This document shows positions 6,551 to 15,053 of a stretch of 64,000 nucleotides of DNA, piece after piece (the first letter of the stretch is position 1; each line of letters opens with the position of its first letter). The DNA comes from Clostridia bacterium (GTDB lineage: Bacteria; Bacillota; Clostridia; Christensenellales; UBA1242). A program made the translations under genes and the position numbers. The stretch is from contig JAFYKO010000170.1 of assembly GCA_017537515.1 (NCBI GenBank), positions 1 through 64,000 of the forward strand. Direction: 5' to 3'. The notes beneath the pieces were generated by a model. That model made no database searches. It was not told where the DNA came from and was given only the letters and a program-made list of their open reading frames with translations.

Positions 6551-9034
6551 TTACTTTTGCTTATACACCTTGACGGTGAAGCACAGCCCGCCATAACTGT
6601 CAAAGTCGTTATCGCTGCTGAAATAGGCTTCTTCGCCTTCGTCGTCCAGGAGGCAATCGGAATACTTTTCCTGGAACTCCGAAAGAATGTTCTGTTCGTG
6701 TCCGTCCAGGTCTTCACCGTATTCATTACCGAAATTGTAGGCTTCCCAAAGCCACTTCGGAACGATGATTGTGTCAATCAATTCCAGGCGACCCTCGGAT
6801 TTCTTGGATTCGGATTTCTTGGATTTCTTGCTTTCGTTGGCGTAGCCGTTTCTGTCTTGACGGGCGATTAGCCTTGCAGTTTCATACGGGAGCGATTCGC
6901 CCTCAACGTAAGCGTCATTTATGGTGTCGCTGTGTTTGTCGGCTAGTTTGGTTGCCCCGTCTTCGCCATAATGGAATGACACCACAAGTTCGGAAATAAC
7001 GTCGCTGCGGTAATTGTCAAGGCTAGACGCTTCGGACAATGCGATTTTTTCCATTTCGGCTTTATTGAACAGGCGTTCGGACGTTTTCTTCGGCAGCAGT
7101 TTGGCTTCTTTGGCTACATAGTTCTTGAAATCGGAATACTCACGCTGCATATAGGCAATAGCGTTTTTCTTGGCTTCGTCTTCGCTGCCTGCGTAGGTAA
7201 TGACGTTGGTGAATTGGGGTTCGCCCTCAAATTCAAATTCCACCTTTACCTGCCACGGGCTGTCGGCTCCGTTGGCTTCGGACTTCTTGGATTCGCCCGC
7301 AACCTTTACGATTTTCGGGGGCAATACGCACCTACCTAGATTTTTTACCTTGTCCTTGATAGTAGGCGGGATAGTCCTGGTTCGCTTTAAGCCAATCTTG
7401 TTAAGTTTGGCAGTCAGTTCGTTGCTTGCAGCACCCTCGTTAAGCCACACGTTGTAAATTTCGTCGTAGTCAACGTCAAGCATTTTCGCAAGTTGGCTAA
7501 ACAGGCGTTCACGAATAAGGGAGTCGCCTACACCAATGTAGGTGTAAACGTCGTCGCCACGCAGCAAGGTTTGAAGAACGCCCTTGAACGTTCCGTTGAG
7601 CCTGTCGCCCAGGTCGTCGTCCTTGTAAGCACCCATATACCAATCCTTGATAGGTGCGTCAAAGGGTCCGTTGGCTTCGGACTGCTTGGATTCGTCCTTG
7701 TTGTAGCCACAGAACGCTGCGACTTCCTTTGCACCGTCTTCAACGGGTTTTCCCTGGTAGAACATAGCGTCCAACTTTTCCATCCAACCGACGTTAAGAC
7801 GGCAGGTGTCCTTGTCGTTGAAGTCCATACCATACTTGGATTTGAGCAAGGACTTTACGTCCTTGATATACTTGTCAAATTCGTCAGCGGACTTGCTTTC
7901 CTGTTTGCTATACTGCTTCATACGCTTCAAATGCTCCTCTGCGTCTTTCTTCTTTGCGAACGACGCAAGAATGCGGTTGTCTTCGTGGGAGCGAATGACC
8001 CAGGGTGCGTCTTCGCCCTTGGAATTTTTGTGACCTTTTTCGTAGCCCAACTTTTCGTCAGTGGGTCCCTTGGATTCGTCCTTCTTGCCCGTAATTTCGC
8101 CACGGACAAAGAGGACTTTTTCTTTAAGCGACAGTTCCTTGTCGTCAAGAAGTTCCTGCATTTCCTGGGTGTGAGAATCCAGGTAATTCTTCACTTCGTC
8201 TTCGTCAAGGTCAAACTGCTTCACAAGTTTTTCTTCAAGGGCTTCCAGGAAACCCTTCAAGGACATAGCCTCGTCCTTGTGTGCGGAAATGCCGAGGGAT
8301 TCCATCGGGATTTCCGTCTTGTCGTTATCCTTGACACCTACCAATTTAAGGTTTGTAGCACCGTGCTTCTGTGCATCCTCAAGGGTGCCCTGTGCGTCAA
8401 CGATGCCGTTGGTAGTCTTGGAACGGTCGTTGCCGTTGAGGGTATAACTTGCGATGAAGAAGTCATACTGCGACGGGTCAAACTTTGTTTCGTGAAGTTT
8501 AATAGTCAGTTTGTGCTGCATACTTTCACCCCTTGAATTAAACATATTGTTTTCTATGAACGACACAAGTGCTGTTGCATCGTCGCTGTGAAGGTCAAAT
8601 TCTTCGGACGGTCTGCGTTCAAGCCCATACCCTGGGTAGAACCCGTGTATAACAAAGCCGTCTTCTTCCTCAATGATAGCCAGGACACGGAAAATGAACG
8701 CAGCCCTGCGGGGGCAGCGTATCGTTTCTTTGACCCTAACGCAGACACCGTTCGGAAGTTCAAGTGTGCTTCCGTAGCGGAGGCAATCTACGTTGTATTC
8801 AGCGGATTCGTTCTTGCCCGCCTGCATAGCGTTGAATCGTGCCAACTTGTGAATGTGACGCTTGCCCGCAAAGGACTTAATCCACCCATTGAGTTCTTTT
8901 GTTCGCTTACGCCTTGTCAGTGGATTGTTCCAGGTATGCTCCGCACGGGCAGACTGAATGAAGCCTGTTGCCTTGTGGCTGTCCTTGAACCTGTCAAGCA
9001 GCGATTTCTTTTTTAGGAACGCTTTATGGGGCAT
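6551..9034 (-). CDS. 827-residue multi-module protein with internal LHE peptide; probable virion-associated protein
   Basis: No recognised catalytic domain. Residues 1-171 are basic and end in RGES. Residue 172 is a Met starting MQHKLTIKLHETK, the same peptide that opens several neighbouring proteins; it is preceded by AAGGGGTGAAAGT, a good ribosome site, so an internal start at 8521 is likely. Later the chain holds repeated W-x-V modules, for example near SPWQVKVEFEFEG and APWVIRSHEDN. The first resembles a module in the 12742-13725 protein (both contain an EDEA and AxAY pattern). Linkers are rich in Lys, Ser and Glu (KKSEANGADS, SKKSKKSE). Last gene of the leftward LHE block. The virion-internal role is inference. 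Confidence 0.75.
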   Translation of the reverse strand: MPHKAFLKKKSLLDRFKDSHKATGFIQSARAEHTWNNPLTRRKRTKELNGWIKSFAGKRHIHKLARFNAMQAGKNESAEYNVDCLRYGSTLELPNGVCVRVKETIRCPRRAAFIFRVLAIIEEEDGFVIHGFYPGYGLERRPSEEFDLHSDDATALVSFIENNMFNSRGESMQHKLTIKLHETKFDPSQYDFFIASYTLNGNDRSKTTNGIVDAQGTLEDAQKHGATNLKLVGVKDNDKTEIPMESLGISAHKDEAMSLKGFLEALEEKLVKQFDLDEDEVKNYLDSHTQEMQELLDDKELSLKEKVLFVRGEITGKKDESKGPTDEKLGYEKGHKNSKGEDAPWVIRSHEDNRILASFAKKKDAEEHLKRMKQYSKQESKSADEFDKYIKDVKSLLKSKYGMDFNDKDTCRLNVGWMEKLDAMFYQGKPVEDGAKEVAAFCGYNKDESKQSEANGPFDAPIKDWYMGAYKDDDLGDRLNGTFKGVLQTLLRGDDVYTYIGVGDSLIRERLFSQLAKMLDVDYDEIYNVWLNEGAASNELTAKLNKIGLKRTRTIPPTIKDKVKNLGRCVLPPKIVKVAGESKKSEANGADSPWQVKVEFEFEGEPQFTNVITYAGSEDEAKKNAIAYMQREYSDFKNYVAKEAKLLPKKTSERLFNKAEMEKIALSEASSLDNYRSDVISELVVSFHYGEDGATKLADKHSDTINDAYVEGESLPYETARLIARQDRNGYANESKKSKKSESKKSEGRLELIDTIIVPKWLWEAYNFGNEYGEDLDGHEQNILSEFQEKYSDCLLDDEGEEAYFSSDNDFDSYGGLCFTVKVYKQK

Positions 9035-9041
9035 TGTAGAA

Positions 9042-9239
9042 TTATTCCATTTGGTCGCACTTGTTGTAATATAGATAAATCACCAGGCGGGCAAATTCTT
9101 CGTTGTTCAAACTGCCCGTGTCCGCTACGAAACCGTCCCACCAACCTGCGTCAATGTGTTCTTGAATTTTATCCGCAAGGGCTTTAATGTCCTTGTTCTT
9201 GATACATTCTTCCCAACGTTCATTTCTTGAAAGATTCAA
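9042..9239 (-). CDS. small hypothetical protein, probably +1 frameshifted at its 5' end
   Basis: 65 residues from a TTG codon without a good Shine-Dalgarno. The better start, an ATG at 9273 behind GGGAGA, reads MKKFNCSMQKK and then stops after 17 codons (9220-9273). Removing one A in the GAAAATTG tract (about 9239-9244) would fuse it to this frame and give a protein of about 76 residues. Either a base error, a mutation or programmed +1 shifting could explain this. No family recognised; WWDG and an acidic C-terminus are visible. Confidence 0.5.
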   Translation of the reverse strand: MNLSRNERWEECIKNKDIKALADKIQEHIDAGWWDGFVADTGSLNNEEFARLVIYLYYNKCDQME

Positions 9240-9273
9240 TTTTCTTTTGCATAGAACAGTTGAATTTTTTCAT
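9220..9273 (-). CDS. 17-codon ORF overlapping the next gene's start
   Basis: ATG with GGGAGA nine bases upstream; encodes MKKFNCSMQKKIESFKK. It is probably the true 5' end of the 9042-9239 gene, disconnected by one base, rather than an independent peptide. Confidence 0.35.
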   Translation of the reverse strand: MKKFNCSMQKKIESFKK

Positions 9274-9286
9274 ACGTCATTCTCCC

Positions 9287-10645
9287 TTAAAGGTCAGTCA
9301 TACCCTTCTTTGCGATTTCAATGCCTGCAACGCCCGTCTTCTTAACGCCCGTGTCGGTCTGTGGCATAACAGCACGGCTAGGGGCGTTCTTAATGGGTTT
9401 GTTGGACTTCTTCATCAATCCCGCATTACCGATGATGGCGTTTTCAATGTCGTCCTTGTCAATTTCGGAGTTGTAAAAATCCTGGTAGGCAGAAACCATA
9501 CCGTCCTGGATATTCTTTTCAAGGTATTCACGGAGTTGGTCGGACGACCAATCAAACATATTCATACCAGGTGCCACTGTGCTTTGCGGAACTTCGCCAT
9601 CGTTGGCGATAGCGATTGCACCCTGGAAGTCACGCAGCATATCTGCGGGGTCCTGGGCGGTATCGCCTGCGGAGTTCTTGAACACAAGACTGTCAATTTC
9701 GCAGTTCGGGTTCAACAGGAACACCTGGGACCACCTGTGGTGCCCGTCCACAATGTAATACGTTCCGTTGTAGTCATAGACTACCAACGGCAGGTTCACG
9801 GTCACGGGACCGCCATCAAGAATCTGCTTCACCTGTTCGGGGTTCTTACCGCTAACCTGGTAGGAAAGCGACTTGCCCACGTCAATTTCGTTTTGAGTCG
9901 GGTGAAGGTCCTTCGCCTTGATGTTCATAGTGGTGGTGTCCATCTTTTCAGCGTATTCACCATCACCGAAGCCCTTTTCAAGCAGGGCAAGTTGTTCGTC
10001 CGTCAAGCCATCCAAAGCGTTCACAAGACTGCCCATATCCGACTTGGATTTAAGGTCCTTAACTTCCTTGTCAAATTCCTGGTCGCCCGTTTCTTCGTAA
10101 ATGCCGTCCAGGGCTTCGTTGTAGCCCTTCTTGTATGACAGGAACGCTGCACGGTTCGGGAACGATTCCTGGGTCTTCATAGGGGCGTAGTTGCGTCCGT
10201 CACGATTACCCTGGGAGTAATAGGCTTCGCCTTTGGATTCCGTAGGTGCCGACGGCTTGTTGTCAAGAATGCAGGACGTAAGCGTTTCAAGTTCTGTGTC
10301 AGTCGGGAACTCCAACTTCTTGCCGTTGTCAAATTCCATACGGAGCAGGTCTGCATCGGAGTCATACCACATTTTGCCGAAATCTTTGTATTCCTTGTAT
10401 ATCGGATTGGTAATTTCGCTGATTACAAGTGTCCCGCCAATGCTCCAACCGCAAGAAATAAGGTGTTCGGGGTGGTCATACTTGAAATACAACCACACAG
10501 GACGGGTAAGGTCGTTGCTGTAAGCAGGGTCCTTGTTCCATATTTCACGTCCGTCCTTGTCCTTTACACGCTTCCCAAGCCACTGCTTGTCAGCATCAGA
10601 AACTGATTCACGCTTCTTGTTATGAAGATTGATTTTGAAACTCAT
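9287..10645 (-). CDS. ParB/sulfiredoxin-fold protein with LHE-like N-terminus
   Basis: 452 residues. The N-terminus MSFKINLHNKK is a variant of the LHE peptide with Asn in place of Glu. The middle (about residues 265-330) has the ParB/Srx nuclease-fold pattern: a KDLHPTQNEIDVG segment, then IVDGHHRWSQV, where DGHHRW is the hallmark nucleotide/metal-binding motif. A region near residues 145-190 (SQGNRDGRNYAP, AFLSYKKGYNEAL) is unassigned. It sits in the leftward LHE block. ParB-fold phage proteins can be nucleases or NTPases; whether this one is active or packaged is unknown. Confidence 0.75.
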   Translation of the reverse strand: MSFKINLHNKKRESVSDADKQWLGKRVKDKDGREIWNKDPAYSNDLTRPVWLYFKYDHPEHLISCGWSIGGTLVISEITNPIYKEYKDFGKMWYDSDADLLRMEFDNGKKLEFPTDTELETLTSCILDNKPSAPTESKGEAYYSQGNRDGRNYAPMKTQESFPNRAAFLSYKKGYNEALDGIYEETGDQEFDKEVKDLKSKSDMGSLVNALDGLTDEQLALLEKGFGDGEYAEKMDTTTMNIKAKDLHPTQNEIDVGKSLSYQVSGKNPEQVKQILDGGPVTVNLPLVVYDYNGTYYIVDGHHRWSQVFLLNPNCEIDSLVFKNSAGDTAQDPADMLRDFQGAIAIANDGEVPQSTVAPGMNMFDWSSDQLREYLEKNIQDGMVSAYQDFYNSEIDKDDIENAIIGNAGLMKKSNKPIKNAPSRAVMPQTDTGVKKTGVAGIEIAKKGMTDL

Positions 10646-10662
10646 AATAAAGTCCTTGCTTA

Positions 10663-11067
10663 TTAGTAAACACTCTTGAACTTTGCCAATGCTTCTTCAA
10701 CGTCAGCAGCAAACGCAGCGGAGCAATTACCAGGGAGTGCTGCCAACACAATGTCTTTCCAGGAATCAATCGGGCTGTCGTAGTTGGAACCTATTTCTTC
10801 TGCAATAGCACCCAAAGCGTTGTTTGCGTCGTTAAGTTCGTCGCAAATGCCGTTAATGCGGTCCAACTTCTTTAACATTTCTTCTTTTTCGGGTCCGTCG
10901 TTAAGGCGGTCAATGGCTCCTACAATACTGTCGCTTGCGTCTTCGTCAAGAATATCACGAAGACCGCTGTAAGCCATATCTACCTTTTCGGCAGCGTCTG
11001 TGATAATGTCTTCCAGGTAGGAATTTGTGTTGTTCTTTGCTTTGCTAGGTATTAAGTCCCGTATCAT
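10663..11067 (-). CDS. hypothetical helical protein
   Basis: 134 residues, acidic and almost entirely helical by composition (long runs such as EEMLKKLDRINGICDELNDA). No domain recognised. It lies between the 194-residue gene and the ParB-fold gene in the leftward operon and lacks the LHE peptide. Confidence 0.7.
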   Translation of the reverse strand: MIRDLIPSKAKNNTNSYLEDIITDAAEKVDMAYSGLRDILDEDASDSIVGAIDRLNDGPEKEEMLKKLDRINGICDELNDANNALGAIAEEIGSNYDSPIDSWKDIVLAALPGNCSAAFAADVEEALAKFKSVY

Positions 11068-11124
11068 AGAAGTAATCCTTATTAAATGGTTTTGATTATA
11101 CTCAATTAAAATAACAATTCCTGT

Positions 11125-11709
11125 TTACACGTGCAACACCAGGTCCAGGTAAATGAGCGATTCTTCGTTCTCTTTCTTGGCGTTCGGGTTTCGCAAAGTC
11201 CTAATGTTCTTGACAAAATACGACAAGTCTTCGTCCCCATAATGCACAAGCAACTTGGAATGTAAAACAATATCACCTGGGCAGTAGTCCCTATGACCGC
11301 TTGTATTTTTGAGCGTGTAAGCCGTGTTTTCTTCGTCCAGGAACATTTCAGTCCCACGGATGACGGGCTGTTCCTGCGGGTCCAGGAATGCGATACGGGC
11401 TATAAAGTCGGGTTCTTCCTTGTAGCGGTATTCGTGGTCCTTTTCGTTATACACACTACCCGTCCTGTCTTCCTGGTTGTAGGCACCTTCCAGGGGCATA
11501 CCACTGTAAATGGAGCGGTCGCCACGGTCCACAATCGGGAAGTTTTCAGTCCCCTCGGAAATGACGGGCAGGTAAACTTCGGCATTGTAGCCTACGATTG
11601 TGATACTATGCTTCAAGGCGACATACACCTGTGTGTCGGCTAGACGGGTAACTACGTTAAGCGAATGCCTGTCTTTCAAAAAGTTTATGTCGTCAAGATT
11701 TTTAGGCAT
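11125..11709 (-). CDS. hypothetical protein, possible virion component
   Basis: 194 residues, beta-rich with many aromatic residues (QVYVALKHSITIVGYNAEVYLP) and no LHE peptide. No recognised domain. It follows the FISUMP-domain gene by a few bases in the same operon. Placement among LHE-tagged genes suggests a structural role, but nothing in the sequence proves it. Confidence 0.65.
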   Translation of the reverse strand: MPKNLDDINFLKDRHSLNVVTRLADTQVYVALKHSITIVGYNAEVYLPVISEGTENFPIVDRGDRSIYSGMPLEGAYNQEDRTGSVYNEKDHEYRYKEEPDFIARIAFLDPQEQPVIRGTEMFLDEENTAYTLKNTSGHRDYCPGDIVLHSKLLVHYGDEDLSYFVKNIRTLRNPNAKKENEESLIYLDLVLHV

Positions 11710-11712
11710 AGG

Positions 11713-12186
11713 TTAGTCCTTGATTAAGCGTATGTTATAGAATGTAAAATCCCTAACTATATCAAGTTCTGCTGAATTTTTAGTTATCACTATGCTGTCG
11801 GCATAGTCATCGTCAATTGGTTTTCCACGTAAAAAAGCGACATCCCGTTCTTCTTCCCAATTCACCACTCTATTCCTGTGGGGGTCAAATGAAGCAAACC
11901 CGTGAGGAACGACATTAAACCCATTTTGGTCCTTTAAGGATTTAACGTGTTCTAGTAATTTTTTAATTTCTGTTGAGTCGGGAAGGTGCCATCCGTTTAT
12001 AGACTTCACTATTCTATCGGCAGCGTCTAAATTATAGAAATATAAATGGGCATACTGCCTAAATATACCTGCACCCCCATCGTCAATTTCAAGATTTTCA
12101 GCCATCCACACCTGGTCGCCAATCTTGACGGTCTTGGGGTTGAACGCTTCATTCAATCTTTCGTGAACTCTAATTTTAAGTGCCAT
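11713..12186 (-). CDS. FISUMP-domain protein (Fibrobacter major paralogous domain) with LHE peptide
   Basis: 157 residues starting MALKIRVHER, so it begins with the LHE peptide (VHE form). I use the ATG at 12186 because AGAGGCAG lies upstream and the longer frame overlaps the previous gene. Residues 18-32 (KTVKIGDQVWMAENL) and 65-80 (GWHLPDSTEIKKLLEH) match the Fib_succ_major pattern 'TVKIGxQxWMAENL...GWHLPsxxEw'. In bacteria this domain is typical of secreted or surface proteins of Fibrobacter and some Bacteroidetes. In a phage it may be a captured host domain. It is the main pointer to the host. Confidence 0.85.
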   Translation of the reverse strand: MALKIRVHERLNEAFNPKTVKIGDQVWMAENLEIDDGGAGIFRQYAHLYFYNLDAADRIVKSINGWHLPDSTEIKKLLEHVKSLKDQNGFNVVPHGFASFDPHRNRVVNWEEERDVAFLRGKPIDDDYADSIVITKNSAELDIVRDFTFYNIRLIKD

Positions 12187-12421
12187 ACGCTGCCTCTTGC
12201 TCGTTAGTTCTAATGACTTTGCTTTTCCAGGACGGACCCATTCGTTCTGCCTGTTCCGTGCCCGAACAATAACTGCACACGGGTTTTCCACCAATGTAGC
12301 GGTATGTCTTTCGGGCGTGGCAGATGCAGCAAAGTTCTTTTGTCCCTGCTGTATTACGCTTGCGGTGCAACGGGGCTAGTCCGTCAATGGTTATCGGTTT
12401 TGGGTAGTCATCAATGTTCAA
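12176..12421 (-). CDS. small zinc-ribbon protein
   Basis: 81 residues with CCICHARK and, 15 residues later, VCSYC: a four-cysteine zinc ribbon. The stop overlaps the FISUMP gene start by 11 nt, indicating translational coupling. Role unknown. Confidence 0.7.
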   Translation of the reverse strand: MNIDDYPKPITIDGLAPLHRKRNTAGTKELCCICHARKTYRYIGGKPVCSYCSGTEQAERMGPSWKSKVIRTNEQEAAYGT

Positions 12422-12424
12422 GGG

Positions 12425-12745
12425 TTATTCCTTACTGTCGCAGTAGCGGTAGAAGATTGATTGTAGTTTCTTGTAAAGGTCAAAGTCGCAGTCACGCTCA
12501 AATTCGGAGTCGGCTTCCCAGGTCCGAACGTTGAACTTGCCACCATTGTAAACCAATTCGTAAGCACAGAAGAAACTGCCGACACCAGGGACGGACACAA
12601 CCAACTGCTGCTGTCCGTAATTGGTGCTTTCGCTGCGGGCGTTCAACTTGTAGTTGCTGCCCAGGGCTTGCTTGAACTCCGTCATCATAGCGTCCAAGTC
12701 AACGGCACCCTTCTTTTCGTGAAGTTTGATTGCTAATCGGCTCAT
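12425..12745 (-). CDS. LHE-tagged small protein
   Basis: 106 residues starting MSRLAIKLHEKK, an LHE peptide at the extreme N-terminus. The start overlaps the previous stop as ATGA (12742-12745) and GGAGG stands 11 nt upstream, which fixes this start over the in-frame Met six codons earlier. The remainder is alpha/beta with no known domain. Confidence 0.75.
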   Translation of the reverse strand: MSRLAIKLHEKKGAVDLDAMMTEFKQALGSNYKLNARSESTNYGQQQLVVSVPGVGSFFCAYELVYNGGKFNVRTWEADSEFERDCDFDLYKKLQSIFYRYCDSKE

Positions 12746-13725
12746 TCTACCCAATGCCTCCATACGACATTAGCAAGGGTTCCGTCCTTGTCTTCATAGC
12801 ACCAAAGAACGGGGTCATAGCCTAACAAATCAAGTTCCGTAGCAATGTCAACATTAGACATACCCTGTTTCTGTAATTCAGCGATTTTGTCCTTTTTGTC
12901 TTCGCCCAAATGAGTAAGCACCCATTCAACGGTTACAATCGCTGTATCGTGCAGATAGTCGTTGACTACTATGGGGTCGTTGGGGTTATACTTGTTTTCC
13001 GTATCGTATTCGTCGTGCATATCTTTGAGCATATCTTTGATAGCCCTTTTATGCAACGGAACATTGTGTATAACCCCGTCGTCGGTAATCTTTTCGTGAA
13101 CACGGATTTTCAAAGAAGTCTTTTTAACGGATTCCCACTTTTGAATGTAGTCAATGCTCAAGGGTGCGGTCTTGTCAATCTTGTCCCCGTTGCCGTTTCT
13201 TTCAGCGTAAGCCACCGCCTGCTTCCAAGCGTCGGCTTCGTCTTCGGCACCCGAAATCTTCATAGTGTAGGGCTTTCCATCCTTTGTCTTGAACCTTACG
13301 ACCCATTCCGAATAAAGGCGGTTCAAGTTCTTGCGAGCGTCTTCTTTGTCGCCTTCAACGGAGCCGTTCAAAATTGAACGTGCCATACCCGCTGACATTT
13401 TAGATTCGTGGACGGTAATCTTCATTTTCTTCATTTTGCTTTCTCCAATGGCATACAGGCTATACAAACGGGAACCCGCAGTGTAATACTTTCTGCCCCA
13501 TACCCTTACGCCCGAACCGACGTAAGTGGAACTGTCATTCAAAACCACAACGCCCTGTTTGGTGTCGTCGTCAATGTCCAAAGCCCTAATGGGTTTAGTG
13601 AACGTAAAGGCTTTCTGCCACGCAGTCATAGGACCAAACGGCTTCTTTGACCACTGCAACTCGCAGGGGTTCTTCGGATTTATCCGATAGTGAATGTCGT
13701 ATTTTGGAACGTAGATTGACTGCAT
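12742..13725 (-). CDS. three-module protein with two internal LHE peptides
   Basis: 327 residues. Module 1 (1-97) is a beta-rich domain ending GESK. Module 2 starts at Met98 with MKKMKITVHESK, behind GGAGAAAGC, so it may also be translated separately from 13434. Module 3 starts near residue 205 with TSLKIRVHEKI. Module 2 shares a pattern (EWVVRFKTKDGKPYT ... EDEADAWKQAVAYAE) with part of the 6551-9034 protein. The arrangement looks like fused LHE-tagged units. The start overlaps the upstream stop as TAATG. Function unknown; possible packaged virion protein. Confidence 0.75.
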   Translation of the reverse strand: MQSIYVPKYDIHYRINPKNPCELQWSKKPFGPMTAWQKAFTFTKPIRALDIDDDTKQGVVVLNDSSTYVGSGVRVWGRKYYTAGSRLYSLYAIGESKMKKMKITVHESKMSAGMARSILNGSVEGDKEDARKNLNRLYSEWVVRFKTKDGKPYTMKISGAEDEADAWKQAVAYAERNGNGDKIDKTAPLSIDYIQKWESVKKTSLKIRVHEKITDDGVIHNVPLHKRAIKDMLKDMHDEYDTENKYNPNDPIVVNDYLHDTAIVTVEWVLTHLGEDKKDKIAELQKQGMSNVDIATELDLLGYDPVLWCYEDKDGTLANVVWRHWVE

Positions 13726-14234
13726 TAGAACGTAAACCCTGTATATACTTCTTTATCGCCTTTAAAGCAATAGCTGTCGCCAATGTCGCTGAATTTAATG
13801 GCACAGTAGGTTCTGTCGGACCTGTCGTAGCCGTCAAAGACCCACACCTGGGATTCCTTCGGGTATTCAATCGGTTTAAGGGTAAAGAACTCGTCCTTCT
13901 TCAAGTTCTTAATCTTCTTGACGGTCGGTTCCCACGCAGCGTCTTCGTTCTTGTGTTCAACAATCCCACGCAGTTCATTGGCAATTTTACCCGTGGCATC
14001 CAAGAAAGAAATGTCGTTGTGCGGGAAGAAATCCGAAACGATTTTGTATGCAGGGAACTTGCCACGGGTGTCTTCTACATATATAGTATCACCATCAACG
14101 GTGGTGTTGACAAAAGGACCCCAACCATCTCGAAGGTAGTAATCCTGTTCGGAAGCATCGTCGGGGCTACTGCATTTAACAGCGATTACAGGGACTACTA
14201 ATTCTTTTTCGTGTAGTTTGATTTTAAGAGCCAT
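13725..14234 (-). CDS. LHE-tagged protein
   Basis: 169 residues opening MALKIKLHEKELVV, the clearest copy of the LHE peptide. The rest is beta-rich with many Asp, Tyr and Trp, and no recognised domain. Second gene of the leftward operon that begins at 14488. Confidence 0.75.
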   Translation of the reverse strand: MALKIKLHEKELVVPVIAVKCSSPDDASEQDYYLRDGWGPFVNTTVDGDTIYVEDTRGKFPAYKIVSDFFPHNDISFLDATGKIANELRGIVEHKNEDAAWEPTVKKIKNLKKDEFFTLKPIEYPKESQVWVFDGYDRSDRTYCAIKFSDIGDSYCFKGDKEVYTGFTF

Positions 14235-14284
14235 AGAAAACCTTTGGTTTGTTATTCAGTGTGAAATATACATTATTCTCACAA

Positions 14285-14488
14285 CTAACGGAAAAGCCAT
14301 TCTTCAAATCGGGCGTTGCTTTCGTCTTCAAGCGATTGCAGGATTTCCAGGTCCGCAATACGCAGGGCACCACAGCGGGCATCCACCGCTGTCCTGGCGA
14401 CGGCATAGAGAGTGTTTATGTAGAGTTTCTGCTTGTCTTCGGGCAGCATAGCGAGCATACCCGAAATATCGGTCTGTGGTTCTGTCAT
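14285..14488 (-). CDS. small hypothetical protein, leaderless mRNA
   Basis: 67 residues (MTEPQTDISGMLAMLPEDK...), helical, C-terminus FEEWLFR. First gene of the leftward LHE block. The ATG at 14488 lies exactly six bases after the TATATT -10 box, so the transcript should be leaderless; the in-frame ATG at 14494 would start upstream of the expected +1. Function unknown. Confidence 0.65.
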   Translation of the reverse strand: MTEPQTDISGMLAMLPEDKQKLYINTLYAVARTAVDARCGALRIADLEILQSLEDESNARFEEWLFR

Positions 14489-14494
14489 ACCCAT

Positions 14495-14523
14495 AATATA
14501 ACAAAATACCTATTGTTTAGCAA
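14495..14523 (-). promoter_or_regulatory. class 1 promoter for the leftward LHE block
   Basis: Reading leftward: -35 TTGCTA (14523-14518), 17 bp, -10 TATATT (14500-14495), six bases, ATG. Only the downstream palindrome arm (TAGGTA) is preserved. It is divergent from the rightward promoter at 14565. Confidence 0.75.
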
Positions 14524-14564
14524 GTATGTAAGCAAATTGTAAACAAAAATTTTAATAAGCCCTG

Positions 14565-14593
14565 TTGACTGCGGGTGGGTATTTAGTTATATT
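14565..14593 (+). promoter_or_regulatory. class 1 promoter for the rightward block
   Basis: -35 TTGACT (14565-14570), 17 bp, -10 TATATT (14588-14593). The palindrome is degenerate (CCTG...TGGGTA). The leader contains CAACCA and CCGAGGATTA before the ATG at 14631. Confidence 0.8.
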
Positions 14594-14630
14594 ATTCTTA
14601 CGTTCAACCATTCCACCGAGGATTAAGTGT

Positions 14631-15011
14631 ATGGAAAAAGTAATCGCACCGTTCGTCGGGTTCTACCCCGACTTCAAGCACCCGTTTTCCGTGGCTGAAA
14701 GCCACAATACCGCCCTGGGCTACATTATGGAAGCCCGCAAGGAACACGGCTTCATTATCAAGACCCTGCCCGAATGCTACGGGTTCGTAGTCAAGTCCGT
14801 GGACGGCAATTACCGATTTGCCGACCGCAAGGACGCTTACGCTGTCGCAAAGGCAGCGGGGCAGTTCAAAGAAGACTACCCGAACACCAACACCCTTGAA
14901 TCCTATATGATTAACTACGACGGGGCAGAACTATCCCCGCTGTGGAACCTGTCCGAAAAGGTGTGTCGTGCTTTCAGCGGATTAACGGTGGACTCCGATA
15001 TTGAAATTTGA
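14631..15011 (+). CDS. hypothetical protein
   Basis: 126 residues, first gene of the rightward block, start supported by CCGAGGATTA. No domain recognised; aromatic-rich N-terminus (IAPFVGFYPDFKHPF) and acidic C-terminus. The stop codon lies inside the class 2 promoter of the next gene. Confidence 0.7.
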   Translation: MEKVIAPFVGFYPDFKHPFSVAESHNTALGYIMEARKEHGFIIKTLPECYGFVVKSVDGNYRFADRKDAYAVAKAAGQFKEDYPNTNTLESYMINYDGAELSPLWNLSEKVCRAFSGLTVDSDIEI

Positions 15012-15028
15012 CGCTACCCGACTATATA
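15008..15028 (+). promoter_or_regulatory. class 2 promoter
   Basis: TTGACGCTA, five bases (CCCGA), CTATATA. Precedes the membrane-protein gene at 15054 by about 25 nt and overlaps the stop of the previous gene. Confidence 0.7.
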
Positions 15029-15053
15029 GGTAGTGTAGGAGTTTACAATCACG

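Noticed and set aside
6551..9034. Splitting the 827-codon ORF into two genes at 8521
   Set aside because: An internal start is likely, but no stop separates the parts, so I keep one ORF and describe the internal start.
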